Source: an uncultured Oscillospiraceae bacterium (lineage in GTDB: Bacteria; Bacillota; Clostridia; Oscillospirales; Oscillospiraceae). From it: 64,000 nt of DNA. Position 1 is the stretch's first letter. Each line of letters begins with the position of its first letter. The stretch is taken from the NCBI GenBank assembly GCA_934590325.1, contig CAKTOW010000009.1, positions 1 through 64,000 on the forward strand. Direction: 5' to 3'. Of this stretch, positions 1 through 7,822 are shown piece after piece. A program made the position numbers and the translations under genes. The notes under the pieces are model-generated. The model saw only the letters and a list, made by a program, of their open reading frames with translations, did no database searches and had not been told where the DNA came from.

Positions 1-73
1 AACACGGAAGTTAAGCTCGCTTCTGCTGACAATACTTGGCTGGAGACGGCCCGGGAAGATAGGTAGCGCCAAC
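1..73 (+). rRNA. 5S ribosomal RNA, 3' portion (truncated by window edge)
   Basis: The first bases match the conserved 3' two thirds of bacterial 5S rRNA: the AACACGGAAGTTAAGC loop A/helix III segment, then a TTGG...GAGA segment and the closing GGTAGCGCC. The 5' part lies before the window. It is followed within three bases by a perfect intrinsic terminator, so this is the end of an rRNA operon reading rightward. Confidence 0.93.
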
Positions 74-75
74 AC

Positions 76-111
76 AACACCCCACGACATTGTCGTGGGG
101 TGTTGCTTTTT
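76..111 (+). terminator. Terminator of the 5S rRNA gene
   Basis: A perfect inverted repeat (AACACCCCACGACA and its complement, 76-89 and 91-104) is followed by a T-rich run at 106-111. Confidence 0.92.
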
Positions 112-159
112 AGGCGGCACCTCCGGTAGAACCGGGAGTGGCTTCGTGTTCTCGTTCGG

Positions 160-256
160 GATGCCTGCGGCACCATCCCGTGACAGGTCAGTTAAGCTGG
201 CCTCTGCGGGCAAGACTTGGACGGAAACGGCAGGGGAGAAAGGCAGCGTCAACACA
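160..256 (+). pseudogene. Degenerate 5S rRNA copy
   Basis: This stretch aligns to the intact 5S just upstream: CCATCCCG, then a diverged block, CAGTTAAGCT, CTCTGC, ACTTGG, ACGG and GGCAGCGTCAACAC appear in the same order and spacing. Many substitutions break the 5S helices, and the 5' third is not recognisable. The copy even keeps a matching terminator after it. It is read as a decayed tandem duplicate of the 5S gene, not a functional rRNA. Confidence 0.7.
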
Positions 257-292
257 AAGCCCTACGACGTATGTCGTGGGGTGTTGCTTTTT
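251..292 (+). terminator. Terminator behind the degenerate 5S copy
   Basis: The stem uses CCCTACGAC paired with GTCGTGGG plus outer AACAC/GTGTT, followed by TTGCTTTTT. It is clearly homologous to the terminator at 76-111, with a few changes in one arm. Confidence 0.75.
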
Positions 293-310
293 GCATGTAT
301 ATTGCTTAGG

Positions 311-340
311 GAGAAAAGCACCCGGTAGGGTGCTTTTCTC
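311..340. terminator. Hairpin terminator, probably serving yqeC on the minus strand
   Basis: Perfect stem GAGAAAAGCACCC / GGGTGCTTTTCTC around a GGTA loop. The T-rich part is inside the stem, so it can act in either direction. It lies about 60 bases beyond the stop codon of the minus-strand yqeC gene. Confidence 0.6.
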
Positions 341-397
341 ATGGTCGTTTTGATTTGTTAAAGTTCCATCCTTTTGGCTTTTTCGGTCAATGGTCAG

Positions 398-1057
398 TTA
401 TAACTTCTCCCAACTCTCCTCCGCCAGCGAGCCATACACCACTGGGCAGGGGAGGGTATTCGCAATAGGCTGCAGCGCACCGGCAGGATCCTCCAGCACA
501 TCGGCCTGGTTGATGAACAGCACGTCGAAGCCGCCCTCCTTCGCCAGCACTCGTGCGGCGATGGCCGGGGTGATGACCGCATTCGGGGAGACCTCCGCCA
601 GCGGCGCGTATAACTCCGGGCGATGGGCAGCGTCCTGGATGGCCTTGCCCAGCGCGGAGGCGCCGAATACGCAGACGGTGCGGTTCCGCTCAGGGGGAAG
701 CACCGGTTCCCAGACCGTGTGGGCCTTGGCGGGCAGGCGCTTGGAGCCGTCGGCTTCTACAAGCACAAAGTCCGCGGCACGCTGCCAGCCGGGGAAGTCC
801 GGGGCGGTCAGCTTGCCCTCCGGGGTATAGGCCCCGGCACAGACGATAGGGCTGTGGGTAAAGTTCTCCCGCAGCTCCGCGCCCGTGGCGGCGAAGGGAC
901 ACCAGTCCGGGCGCATGATATGGGTGGTGGTGGCCAGCAGCACTGTGCCGCGCCGGGACAGCTCCCGCGCCAGTACGCGCAGCAGGGAGGTCTTGCCGCC
1001 GCTGCCGATCACCGCTGTCAGGCCGGGACGAATGCCCAGCAGTTCCCATAATTCCAT
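398..1057 (-). CDS. yqeC: YqeC family selenium cofactor biosynthesis protein
   Basis: A 219-residue protein of the YqeC family, an accessory factor for selenium-dependent molybdenum hydroxylases such as purine/xanthine hydroxylases. The N-terminus has a P-loop (IGSGGKTSL) followed by LATTTHI, and the centre carries the family signature VEADGSKRLPAKAH. Length fits the family. The ATG at 1057 is preferred because AGGTGG lies about seven bases upstream; an in-frame GTG at 1069 is possible. It is monocistronic here, facing away from the AbrB operon. In other genomes yqeC sits in the yge/yqe/xdh purine cluster, which agrees with the purine genes 5 kb away, although no hydroxylase subunit is in this window. 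Confidence 0.88.
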   Translation of the reverse strand: MELWELLGIRPGLTAVIGSGGKTSLLRVLARELSRRGTVLLATTTHIMRPDWCPFAATGAELRENFTHSPIVCAGAYTPEGKLTAPDFPGWQRAADFVLVEADGSKRLPAKAHTVWEPVLPPERNRTVCVFGASALGKAIQDAAHRPELYAPLAEVSPNAVITPAIAARVLAKEGGFDVLFINQADVLEDPAGALQPIANTLPCPVVYGSLAEESWEKL

Positions 1058-1113
1058 GTCTGCCACCACCTTTCACGCCCATTGTACCACAGAAATTTCC
1101 CGCCGTAAACCTC

Positions 1114-1142
1114 TTGACAGGGATGACTTGTGGTGCTAAGCT
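1114..1142 (+). promoter_or_regulatory. Promoter of the AbrB-ABC exporter operon
   Basis: A consensus -35 TTGACA (1114-1119), a 17-base spacer ending in TGC, and a weak -10 TAAGCT (1137-1142). The TG before the -10 gives an extended -10 that could compensate for it. Confidence 0.6.
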
Positions 1143-1190
1143 ATGAAAAGTAAGAAAAGTAATACCAATCTGACCGAAAGGAATGAGAAT

Positions 1191-1424
1191 ATGAGCAGAG
1201 AGGATCGCTATTTTATGAGCAGCGTGAAGATCGGTCCTAAGGGGCAGATCGTCATCCCCAAGGAGGCGCGGGACATGTTCGGCCTGCAGCCGGGGGACAC
1301 GCTGGTGCTGATGGCGGACAGGAAAAAGGGCCTGGCGCTGCAGACTGTGGACAAGCTGAACCCGCTGATGAAGTCTGTGTTCAACAGTCTGCCCAGCGAG
1401 AGGGAGGAGGCGGAGGACGAATGA
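1191..1424 (+). CDS. AbrB/MazE/SpoVT family DNA-binding regulator
   Basis: A 77-residue protein with the swapped-hairpin AbrB fold: SSVKIGPKGQIVIPKEARDM followed by FGLQPGDTLVLMAD is the standard SpoVT-AbrB sequence. The ATG at 1191 has GAAAGGA upstream; an upstream in-frame ATG at 1143 would add a low-complexity Lys/Asn leader and overlaps the -10 region, so it is rejected. The gene overlaps the next ABC ATPase by four bases (ATGA), so it is co-translated and probably regulates its own operon. A GntR/YtrA-type repressor more commonly holds this position in small two-gene exporter operons. Confidence 0.88.
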   Translation: MSREDRYFMSSVKIGPKGQIVIPKEARDMFGLQPGDTLVLMADRKKGLALQTVDKLNPLMKSVFNSLPSEREEAEDE

Positions 1425-2158
1425 ACGTGCTGGAAGTACAGGGGCTGACGAAGCACTACCCGGCATTCACGCTGCAGGACGTGTCCTTCAGCGTACCGGA
1501 GGGTGCGGTGATGGGCTTCATCGGCCGCAACGGTGCGGGCAAGTCCACCACGCTGAAGTCCATACTGGGCATGGTGCACCCGGATGCAGGCGATGTCAGG
1601 GTGTTCGGCATGGACTACGCCGCCAATGAGCGCACCATCCGCCGGGAACTGGGCGTGGTGCTGGGCGGCATCGACTTCTACCCCAAGAAAAAGGTGGGCG
1701 TCATCACCGACGTGACCCGCCGGTTCTACGACAACTGGGACGAGAGCAAATACCGCCACTATCTGCAGCTGTTCAAGATCGACGAGAGCAAGCGGGTGGA
1801 CCAGCTGTCCAGCGGCATGAAGGTCAAGTACATGATCGCCCTGGCGCTGAGCCACAACGCCCGGCTGCTGATACTGGATGAGCCCACCAGCGGCCTTGAC
1901 CCGGTGAGCCGCGACGAACTGACGGAGCTGCTGCGCCGGGTGGTGGCGGACGGAAAGCGCAGTGTGCTGTTCTCCACCCACATCACCTCCGACCTGGAAA
2001 AATGCGCCAGCCATATCGCCTTCATCAAGGACGGTGAGCTACAGTATACCGGCGCGCTGGAGGATTTCCGCGCCCACTACCGCGATGTGGGCGACACGCT
2101 GGAGGACGTCATCGTGCACGTGGAAAGGAGGCCCCTGGATGAAGACGCTATTATATAA
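1421..2158 (+). CDS. ABC transporter ATP-binding protein
   Basis: A 245-residue nucleotide-binding subunit of an ABC-2 type exporter. Walker A is GRNGAGKST near residue 37, the signature is LSSGMKVK, Walker B is LLILDEPTSGLDP, and the switch histidine is in FSTHI. It starts by overlapping the AbrB-like regulator and its end overlaps the membrane subunit gene by about 20 bases, so the three genes form one tightly coupled operon. The substrate cannot be read; related small exporters are linked to antibiotic or peptide stress. Confidence 0.92.
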   Translation: MNVLEVQGLTKHYPAFTLQDVSFSVPEGAVMGFIGRNGAGKSTTLKSILGMVHPDAGDVRVFGMDYAANERTIRRELGVVLGGIDFYPKKKVGVITDVTRRFYDNWDESKYRHYLQLFKIDESKRVDQLSSGMKVKYMIALALSHNARLLILDEPTSGLDPVSRDELTELLRRVVADGKRSVLFSTHITSDLEKCASHIAFIKDGELQYTGALEDFRAHYRDVGDTLEDVIVHVERRPLDEDAII

Positions 2159-2783
2159 GCAGCTGCGGCTGGTGTGCCACCCCATGACGCCCATTTTCTG
2201 CCTGTTCGGCATTATGGTCATTATCCCCAACTATCCGTACACCGTTATTTTCTTCTATGTGATGCTGGGGCTGTTTTTCACGTTCCTGAATATGCGGGAG
2301 CAGAAGGACCTGTATTACACGGCGCTGCTGCCGGTGCCCAAGCGGGACGCGGTGAAGGCCGGGTGCCTGTTCACGATGCTGATCGAGCTGCTGTCCTTGG
2401 CGGTGCTGGTGCCCTGCGCCCTGCTGGCGGTCCGTTTGCAGCCGGGCAAGGACAACCTGGTGGGCCTCGACCCCAATCTGGCGCTGCTCGCCGCAGGGTT
2501 CCTGCTGTACGCGGTGTTCAACGCCGTGTTCCTACCGTCCTTCTATGCAAATGGCTACAAGGTGGGGATAGCCTTCCTCAAGGCCGTCATCCCCACCACA
2601 CTGGTGATGATGGTGCTGGAGGCGCTGCCCCATTTCCCGGCGCTGACGTGGCTGGACGACATGGACGCGGCCACACAGGTGCGGCTGCTGCCGTATTTCG
2701 TCGCCGCCGTGCTGTTCTACGGCATCGGCACGGTGCTTACGTTCCGGAGGGCGGCGGCGCAGTATGAAAAAGTTGATCTGTGA
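2139..2783 (+). CDS. ABC-2 type transporter membrane subunit
   Basis: A 214-residue hydrophobic protein with about six membrane segments; a central PVPKRDAVKAG loop follows the first pair of helices, as in the ABC2_membrane_5 (YtrC/YtrD-like) permeases. The ATG at 2139 lies inside the end of the ATPase gene, with GGAAAGGAGG upstream, so it is translationally coupled. It is the channel partner of the preceding ATPase. A terminator follows directly after the stop codon, ending the operon. Confidence 0.85.
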   Translation: MKTLLYKQLRLVCHPMTPIFCLFGIMVIIPNYPYTVIFFYVMLGLFFTFLNMREQKDLYYTALLPVPKRDAVKAGCLFTMLIELLSLAVLVPCALLAVRLQPGKDNLVGLDPNLALLAAGFLLYAVFNAVFLPSFYANGYKVGIAFLKAVIPTTLVMMVLEALPHFPALTWLDDMDAATQVRLLPYFVAAVLFYGIGTVLTFRRAAAQYEKVDL

Positions 2784-2784
2784 C

Positions 2785-2820
2785 AGCAACGACCGGCGTG
2801 AGCCGGTCGTTGCTTTATTA
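2785..2820 (+). terminator. Terminator of the AbrB-ABC operon
   Basis: Perfect 13-base stem AGCAACGACCGGC / GCCGGTCGTTGCT with a GTGA loop, followed by TTATTA. It also abuts the end of the convergent GNAT gene and may stop both. Confidence 0.88.
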
Positions 2821-3390
2821 GATCATCCAGTAGGGAGGCTGAGGAGTTTGCCCCTCGGGTAGGGGAATGACCACGTCTGTCCGCACGTCGCCGTACAGCG
2901 TCTTGTGCTGCGCCATGATATTTTCCAACGGTTCGACAGTGCCACACAGCAGCGCCTGCCAGACCATGCCGCAGGTGGACATGATATAGGCGGGAGTGAA
3001 CCCATTGCGAATATAAAACTGGATACGCCGCAGACGCAGTGCGTTTTCCGCGTCACTGCCTCCTGGCACAGGAAACTCCGCCTCCGCTACCAGAGGCCGT
3101 CCCTGCTGCTCCAGCCGCAAAAGCATATCACTGCCAAGCCCTTCATTACGACGAGCGCGTGTGGTTCCCAGATAGTCTAGCAGTACCAGTGGTATTGTCG
3201 CATTTTTCCACAGGGCGGCGTAACTCAGCAGCTCATCTTCGTCAAACAGTCCCCATACCTCGTAACGTCCTTCCTCCAGCAGACGGAGAATATCGGGCAG
3301 AGGCTTGCGTTCCTGCGGGACAAAAGCCTCGGATAGCTGGTCGTGATACCAGCGGGGGTATTCCTTTGCGGTTAACAGGCGAAAATTCAT
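2818..3390 (-). CDS. GNAT family N-acetyltransferase
   Basis: A 190-residue protein. The acetyl-CoA binding motif A is RARRNEGLGSDMLLRL around residues 78-93, preceded by a beta strand (PLVLLDYLGTT) as in GNAT enzymes, and the IQFYIRNGFTP segment is the usual C-terminal GNAT strand-helix region. The ATG at 3390 overlaps the stop codon of the upstream pseudouridine synthase gene (ATGA), so the two are co-translated. The acceptor substrate is unknown. Confidence 0.8.
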   Translation of the reverse strand: MNFRLLTAKEYPRWYHDQLSEAFVPQERKPLPDILRLLEEGRYEVWGLFDEDELLSYAALWKNATIPLVLLDYLGTTRARRNEGLGSDMLLRLEQQGRPLVAEAEFPVPGGSDAENALRLRRIQFYIRNGFTPAYIMSTCGMVWQALLCGTVEPLENIMAQHKTLYGDVRTDVVIPLPEGQTPQPPYWMI

Positions 3391-4277
3391 AGGCGTTCCT
3401 CCTTCAACAGCCGCTGTATATCCTCCGGCAGCGGCGCGGTCACGTCGATGACCTCCCCGGACAGGGGATGCACCATCCGCAGATGATAGCTGTGCAGCGC
3501 CGGGCGGGCGATCAGCGCGCGGTCCTCCGTGCCGTAGAGCCAGTCCCCCGTCAACGGGTGGCCAATGGCGGCCAGATGCACTCGCAGCTGGTGGGTGCGC
3601 CCGGTGGTGGGGGTCAGACGCAGCAGCGCGCGGCCCTGGAGGGCCTCCAGCACCTCGTAGTGGGTGTGGGCGGGTACTCCCTGCGGGTCAGGCTGCCGCT
3701 GCAGCAGCGAGCCCTCAGCGCGCCCCAGAGGCAGGTCAATGTCGCCCTCCGCCGGGGTGGGGATACCCTCACACACGGCGCGGTAGTCCCGCTGAAAGCT
3801 CTCCGTGTGCAGCAGCGTCATGCATCGGGCGTGGATGAACCCGGTCTTGGCCGCGGCCATGACGCCGGTGGTGCCCCGGTCCAGTCGGTTGACGGCGTGG
3901 AAGCTGTCGCTGCCCAGATAGTGCGCCACGGCCCCGGCGATGGTGGCGGTCTCCTCTGTCAGGGCGGCGGGGTGCATAGCGATGCCCGCGGGCTTGTTGA
4001 TCAGCAGCAGGTCCTCGTCCTCGTACAGGATGTCCAGCGGAAAGTCCACCGGCAGGATGTGGGGGTTCTCCCCCGACAGGTCGGACACGTCCGCCGCCAG
4101 CACGTCGCCGGGCCGCACCGTGTACCGCACGGTGACGACAGTGCCGTTGACGGTGATACCGCCCCGGAACTTCAGCCGGCTGAGAAAGCCACCGGAGATG
4201 CCCCACAGGCCACGCAGCAGCTGCTTCACGGTCTGTCCGTTTTCGACGGCGGTGACGGTATGGGTCAAAATGCGCAC
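3387..4277 (-). CDS. RluA family 23S rRNA-type pseudouridine synthase
   Basis: A 296-residue enzyme converting uridine to pseudouridine in structured RNA. It has an N-terminal S4-like RNA-binding region (LSRLKFRGGITVNG, about residues 33-46) and a RluA catalytic domain with the signature HAVNRLDRGTTGVM holding the catalytic aspartate, and later GRTHQLRVHLA. The start is a GTG with AAAGGAGG nine bases upstream. It leads a two-gene operon with the acetyltransferase. Whether its target is RluD-like 23S sites or another RNA cannot be read from sequence. Confidence 0.9.
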   Translation of the reverse strand: MRILTHTVTAVENGQTVKQLLRGLWGISGGFLSRLKFRGGITVNGTVVTVRYTVRPGDVLAADVSDLSGENPHILPVDFPLDILYEDEDLLLINKPAGIAMHPAALTEETATIAGAVAHYLGSDSFHAVNRLDRGTTGVMAAAKTGFIHARCMTLLHTESFQRDYRAVCEGIPTPAEGDIDLPLGRAEGSLLQRQPDPQGVPAHTHYEVLEALQGRALLRLTPTTGRTHQLRVHLAAIGHPLTGDWLYGTEDRALIARPALHSYHLRMVHPLSGEVIDVTAPLPEDIQRLLKEERL

Positions 4278-4303
4278 GGCGGCACCTCCTTTCGATAAAA
4301 ACA

Positions 4304-4336
4304 GTATAGCACATCCCCGCGGAATGTGCTATACTA
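4304..4336. promoter_or_regulatory. Divergent extended -10 promoters within an inverted repeat
   Basis: GTATAGCACAT (4304-4314) and its exact complement ATGTGCTATAC (4324-4334) are separated by nine bases. Read outward on either strand, each arm gives TGTGCTATACT, an extended -10 (TGnTATACT), one toward the pseudouridine synthase gene and one toward the DUF362 gene. No convincing -35 is seen on either side. Confidence 0.55.
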
Positions 4337-4369
4337 TCACTACCGAAACTACGAAAGCGAGGGCATTTT

Positions 4370-5479
4370 ATGGCATCCAAGGTTTATTTTGCCGACCTGC
4401 GGGCGGACGTGCATGAGAATCTGCAGCAGAAGCTGACCCGCCTGATGAAGACCGCCGGTATGGGCGACATCGACTTCCAGGATAAATTTGTGGCCATCAA
4501 GCTGCACTTTGGTGAGCCGGGCAACCTGGCGTTCCTGCGCCCCAACTGGGCAAAGACCGTAGCGGACTTCGTGAAGGAGCGGGGCGGCAAGCCCTTTTTG
4601 ACCGACTGCAACACCCTGTACGTGGGCGGGCGGAAAAACGCACTGGATCACATGGACAGTGCCATGCTCAACGGCTTCAATCCCATGACCACCGGCTGTC
4701 AGATCATCATTGCCGACGGTCTGAAGGGCAGCGACGAGGTGGAGGTGCCGGTGGCCGGCGGCGAGTATGTGAAGAACGCCAAGATCGGGCGCGCCGTCAT
4801 GGACGCGGATGTGTTCATCTCCCTGACCCACTTCAAGGGACACGAGACAGCGGGCTTCGGCGGCTGCCTGAAGAATATCGGCATGGGCTGCGGCAGCCGC
4901 GCCGGTAAGATGGAGCAGCACAACGCCGGAAAGCCCCACGTGGCGCAGAAGCATTGCATCGGCTGCGGCCAGTGCCGCAAGATATGTGCCCACGGCGCAC
5001 CCATTATCGAGGACCGCAAGGCGCACATCGACCACGACAGGTGCGTGGGCTGCGGCCGTTGTATCGCCGTCTGTCCCAAGGACGCCGTGCAGATCAACTG
5101 GGACGAGAGCACTACCAACCTGAACTACAAAATCGCCGAGTACACCAAGGCGGTGGTGGATGGCCGCCCCTGCTTCCACATCTCCCTGGTGGTGGATGTG
5201 TCCCCCAACTGCGACTGCCACTCCGAGAACGACATGGCCATCGTGCCCAACGTAGGTATGTTCGCCTCCTTCGACCCGGTGGCACTGGACATGGCGTGCG
5301 TGGACGCGGTGAACGCCCAGACGCCCCTGCGGGGCTCCGCAGCGGACGGCGCCCACGGCCACGAGCATGAGCACGACCACTTCCAGCGCATCCACCCGGA
5401 CACCAACTGGCGCAGCTGCCTGGAGCACGGAGAGAAGATCGGCATCGGCTCCCGCCAGTACGAGCTCATTAAGATATAA
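4370..5479 (+). CDS. DUF362 domain protein with two 4Fe-4S clusters
   Basis: A 369-residue protein of the DUF362 family. An N-terminal DUF362 domain (VAIKLHFGEPGN, later FISLTHFKGHETAGFGG) is followed by a bacterial ferredoxin module with two CxxCxxCxxxC sets: C196, C199, C202, C206 and C225, C228, C231, C235. A histidine-rich stretch (HGHEHEHDH) sits near the C-terminus and could bind metal. The family has no settled function but is widespread in anaerobes, where an electron-transfer or metal-related role is assumed. Cytosolic, with no signal peptide. Confidence 0.85.
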   Translation: MASKVYFADLRADVHENLQQKLTRLMKTAGMGDIDFQDKFVAIKLHFGEPGNLAFLRPNWAKTVADFVKERGGKPFLTDCNTLYVGGRKNALDHMDSAMLNGFNPMTTGCQIIIADGLKGSDEVEVPVAGGEYVKNAKIGRAVMDADVFISLTHFKGHETAGFGGCLKNIGMGCGSRAGKMEQHNAGKPHVAQKHCIGCGQCRKICAHGAPIIEDRKAHIDHDRCVGCGRCIAVCPKDAVQINWDESTTNLNYKIAEYTKAVVDGRPCFHISLVVDVSPNCDCHSENDMAIVPNVGMFASFDPVALDMACVDAVNAQTPLRGSAADGAHGHEHEHDHFQRIHPDTNWRSCLEHGEKIGIGSRQYELIKI

Positions 5480-5516
5480 GCAAAAAAGAAGCACCCTGCG
5501 GTGCTTCTTTTTTGCT
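5479..5516. terminator. Bidirectional terminator between DUF362 and TIM-barrel genes
   Basis: AGCAAAAAAGAAGCACC pairs perfectly with GGTGCTTCTTTTTTGCT around a CTGC loop. The A- and T-runs let it serve both convergent genes. Confidence 0.9.
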
Positions 5517-6251
5517 TTATTTCTCGCTGGCCTGTGCATCTTCGGAGGGGGTGTCCTCTTCATCGTCCTCCGGGTCGTCGATGTGGGCGAACCACTCGCG
5601 GTAGCGGCGCATATCCTTGGCGAACAGCTGGCCGTTGCTGGGAGGCGTGTATGTAATGGCGTTGGCACCGGCCTCGATGGTGGCCAAAATAGACTCCTCC
5701 GTGGGGCCGCCGGTGGCGATGATGGGCAGCTCAGGGTACCGGGCGCGTATCTCCGACACGATGGCGGGTGTCCTGTCGGCGCCGGATACATTGACAAAGT
5801 CGATGCCCGCGGCCAGCTTGCTGTCCAGGTCCACCTTCTCCGACACCACGGTGTACACCACCGGGATTTCCACGGTGCCCTTGATGGCGCGGATGGTGTC
5901 GTCGTCGATGAATGTGTTGCACACCACGCCAAAGGCGCCCTGGTGCTCCGCAAAGGCGGCAATATGCGCCGAGCGTTGGCCCTTCGTCAGCCCGCCGCCC
6001 ACGCCCACGAACACGGGCACGTCGGACACGCCGATGATGGCTTGGGTAATGCCTGCCTGGGGCGTAAAGGGATATACGGCGATGACCGCGTCGGCGTTGA
6101 TGTTCTTGATGATGGCTACGTCGGTGCTGAACACCAGGGACTTGATACGCCGGCCGAACACGCGAATGCCGCTGCACTTACTGATACAGTGGGGCACGGT
6201 CAGCGCATGCTTGCGCAGAGTGCCCTCGTAGGTGGGAACGTACTTCTTCAC
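5517..6251 (-). CDS. TIM-barrel protein of unknown function (hydrolase-like)
   Basis: A 244-residue (beta/alpha)8-type protein. Successive strand-loop motifs are DAVIAVYPFTPQ, VPVFVGVGGGLTKG, IDFVNVSGADRTP and PIIATGGPTEESI; the last two resemble phosphate-binding loops of barrel enzymes. An acidic tail ends the protein. The start is taken as GTG at 6251 because GGAAGG lies just upstream and an upstream extension would read through the promoter. It is transcribed from its own sigma-A promoter and lies just downstream of the 8-oxoguanine deaminase gene, but a terminator separates them. Function is unknown; similar proteins are often labelled only hydrolase. Confidence 0.6.
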   Translation of the reverse strand: MKKYVPTYEGTLRKHALTVPHCISKCSGIRVFGRRIKSLVFSTDVAIIKNINADAVIAVYPFTPQAGITQAIIGVSDVPVFVGVGGGLTKGQRSAHIAAFAEHQGAFGVVCNTFIDDDTIRAIKGTVEIPVVYTVVSEKVDLDSKLAAGIDFVNVSGADRTPAIVSEIRARYPELPIIATGGPTEESILATIEAGANAITYTPPSNGQLFAKDMRRYREWFAHIDDPEDDEEDTPSEDAQASEK

Positions 6252-6294
6252 ATTGCCTTCCTTTCCAGTTGGGTACTGATTACTATTTGAGAAC

Positions 6295-6323
6295 ATTATA
6301 GCAGAAAAAGCGGACAATGTAAA
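6295..6323 (-). promoter_or_regulatory. Sigma-A promoter of the TIM-barrel gene
   Basis: On the minus strand, TTTACA (6318-6323), a 17-base spacer and TATAAT (6295-6300), about 40 bases before the GTG start. Confidence 0.8.
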
Positions 6324-6402
6324 TAAAAGTGAGTTGTTTTTTAACAGAACGTTTACACTGACTATCACAACGAAAAGTGCAGGGAACTGTCGTTTCCGGA
6401 CG

Positions 6403-6437
6403 AAAAAGAGGGGCATCCGCCGGATGTCCCTCTTTTC
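6403..6437 (-). terminator. Terminator of the 8-oxoguanine deaminase gene
   Basis: On the minus strand, AAAAGAGGG and CATCC pair with GGATG and CCCTCTTTTT, ending in a T-run a few bases past the deaminase stop codon. Confidence 0.8.
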
Positions 6438-6444
6438 TTAGCAG

Positions 6445-7800
6445 TCACATATTCAGGTATGCGCGGCACTTGGCGTTGGCATCCCGGGCCAGCTTTTCCT
6501 CGTCCACGGTCACGATGCGGCCATCCCGGACGGTGACGCGGCCGTGTACCACGGTATAGTCCACCGGTCCGCGGACGCCCACGGTACCAAGCACTGAGCC
6601 TGCGTCCTGGTCGCAGCCCACCAGTTCCAGGCGGCGGCTGTCGATCATGAACAGGTCGGCGCACTTGCCCGGGGCTAGTTGGCCGATGTCATCCCGCCCC
6701 AGCAGCCGGGCGCTGCCGCGGGTGGCCACCTTCAGGATGTCGTACCCGGTGGGTGCCTTACGGCTGGAGTTCAGCCGGTGCAGCAGGAACGCCACCCGCA
6801 GCTCCTCCAGCAGGCTGGAGCCATCGTTGCTGGCGCTGCCGTCCACCGCCAGGCCCACCGGCACACCCAGCTCCAGCATCTCCGGGATGCGGGCGATGCC
6901 ACTGGAGAGCTTCATGTTGCTGATGGGGCAGTGTGCCACGCCGGTGCCGGTCTGTGCCAGCAGGCACAGCTCCTGGTCGTTGAAGTGGATGCCGTGGGCG
7001 AACCACACGTCGTCGCCCAGCCAGCCCAGCCGCGCCATGTACTCCAGCGGACGGACGCCCTCCCGCTGCAGCATGAAGTTTTCTTCGTCCTTGGTCTCGC
7101 ACAAGTGGGTGTGCAGCCGCACGTGGTACTGTCGTGCCAGGATGGCGCTCTGCCGCAGAAGTTCCGCCGACACGGAGAAGGGGGAGCAGGGTGCCAGCGC
7201 CACGCGGTGCATGGCACCGTAGCTGGCGTCGTGGTACTTCTCGATGCAGCGCACTGAGTCGGCCATGATCTCATCCACGGTCTGCACCACGCTGTCCGGG
7301 GGCAGGCCGCCGTCCTTGACGCTGAGGTCCATGCTGCCGCGGCTGGCGTACATGCGGATGCCCAGCTCATCGGCTGCGGCGAACTGACTGGCCAGCAGGT
7401 CGCCGCTGTGGGCGGGGAACACGTAGTGGTGGTCGAAGCAGGTGGTGCAGCCGTGCTTCATCAGCTCGCCCATGCCGGTGAGAGAGGATAGGCGGATCAC
7501 GTCGGCGTCCAGGTTCTTCCAGATCTCATACAGGGTCTTGAGCCAGTCAAAAAGTTCCATATTTTGCACTTTTGGCAGATTTCTGGAGAAAATCTGGTAC
7601 AAATGGTGATGAGTATTCACAAGGCCGGGGTAGCAGAACATGTGGCGGGCGTCGATGGTCTCGTCGGCGGCGACGTCCAGGTTTTGGCCGATGGCCTGGA
7701 TAAAGCCGTTCCGGCAGTAGAGGTCCACATCCCGCAGAATACGGTCGTTTTCGTCGCAGGTGACCAGCTGGGAGATGCTGCGGATCAGCAGAGATGACAT
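6445..7800 (-). CDS. 8-oxoguanine deaminase (amidohydrolase superfamily)
   Basis: A 451-residue amidohydrolase predicted to deaminate 8-oxoguanine to uric acid. Metal-site motifs are THHH at 63-66, HTHLCE at 230-235, FAHGIHF near 267-273 and the catalytic aspartate D320 in VDGSASND. Extended segments GLVNTHHHLYQ, RGSMDLS...GGLPPDSVV and VALAPCSPFSVS match the 8-oxoguanine deaminase group (some annotated as hydroxydechloroatrazine ethylaminohydrolase), not SsnA or classical guanine deaminase. AGGAGGG precedes the ATG. It lies just downstream of a nucleoside ABC transporter but behind a terminator, with three 11-base direct repeats upstream of its start. It would feed oxidised guanine into urate breakdown. 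Confidence 0.82.
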   Translation of the reverse strand: MSSLLIRSISQLVTCDENDRILRDVDLYCRNGFIQAIGQNLDVAADETIDARHMFCYPGLVNTHHHLYQIFSRNLPKVQNMELFDWLKTLYEIWKNLDADVIRLSSLTGMGELMKHGCTTCFDHHYVFPAHSGDLLASQFAAADELGIRMYASRGSMDLSVKDGGLPPDSVVQTVDEIMADSVRCIEKYHDASYGAMHRVALAPCSPFSVSAELLRQSAILARQYHVRLHTHLCETKDEENFMLQREGVRPLEYMARLGWLGDDVWFAHGIHFNDQELCLLAQTGTGVAHCPISNMKLSSGIARIPEMLELGVPVGLAVDGSASNDGSSLLEELRVAFLLHRLNSSRKAPTGYDILKVATRGSARLLGRDDIGQLAPGKCADLFMIDSRRLELVGCDQDAGSVLGTVGVRGPVDYTVVHGRVTVRDGRIVTVDEEKLARDANAKCRAYLNM

Positions 7801-7822
7801 GGAAAAGGCCCTCCTTGGATCG

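Noticed and set aside
6445..7800. Assignment of this amidohydrolase as SsnA
   Set aside because: SsnA is expected in yge-type clusters, but the sequence motifs (RGSMDLS, GGLPPDSVV, APCSPFSV, VDGSASND) fit the 8-oxoguanine deaminase group much better.
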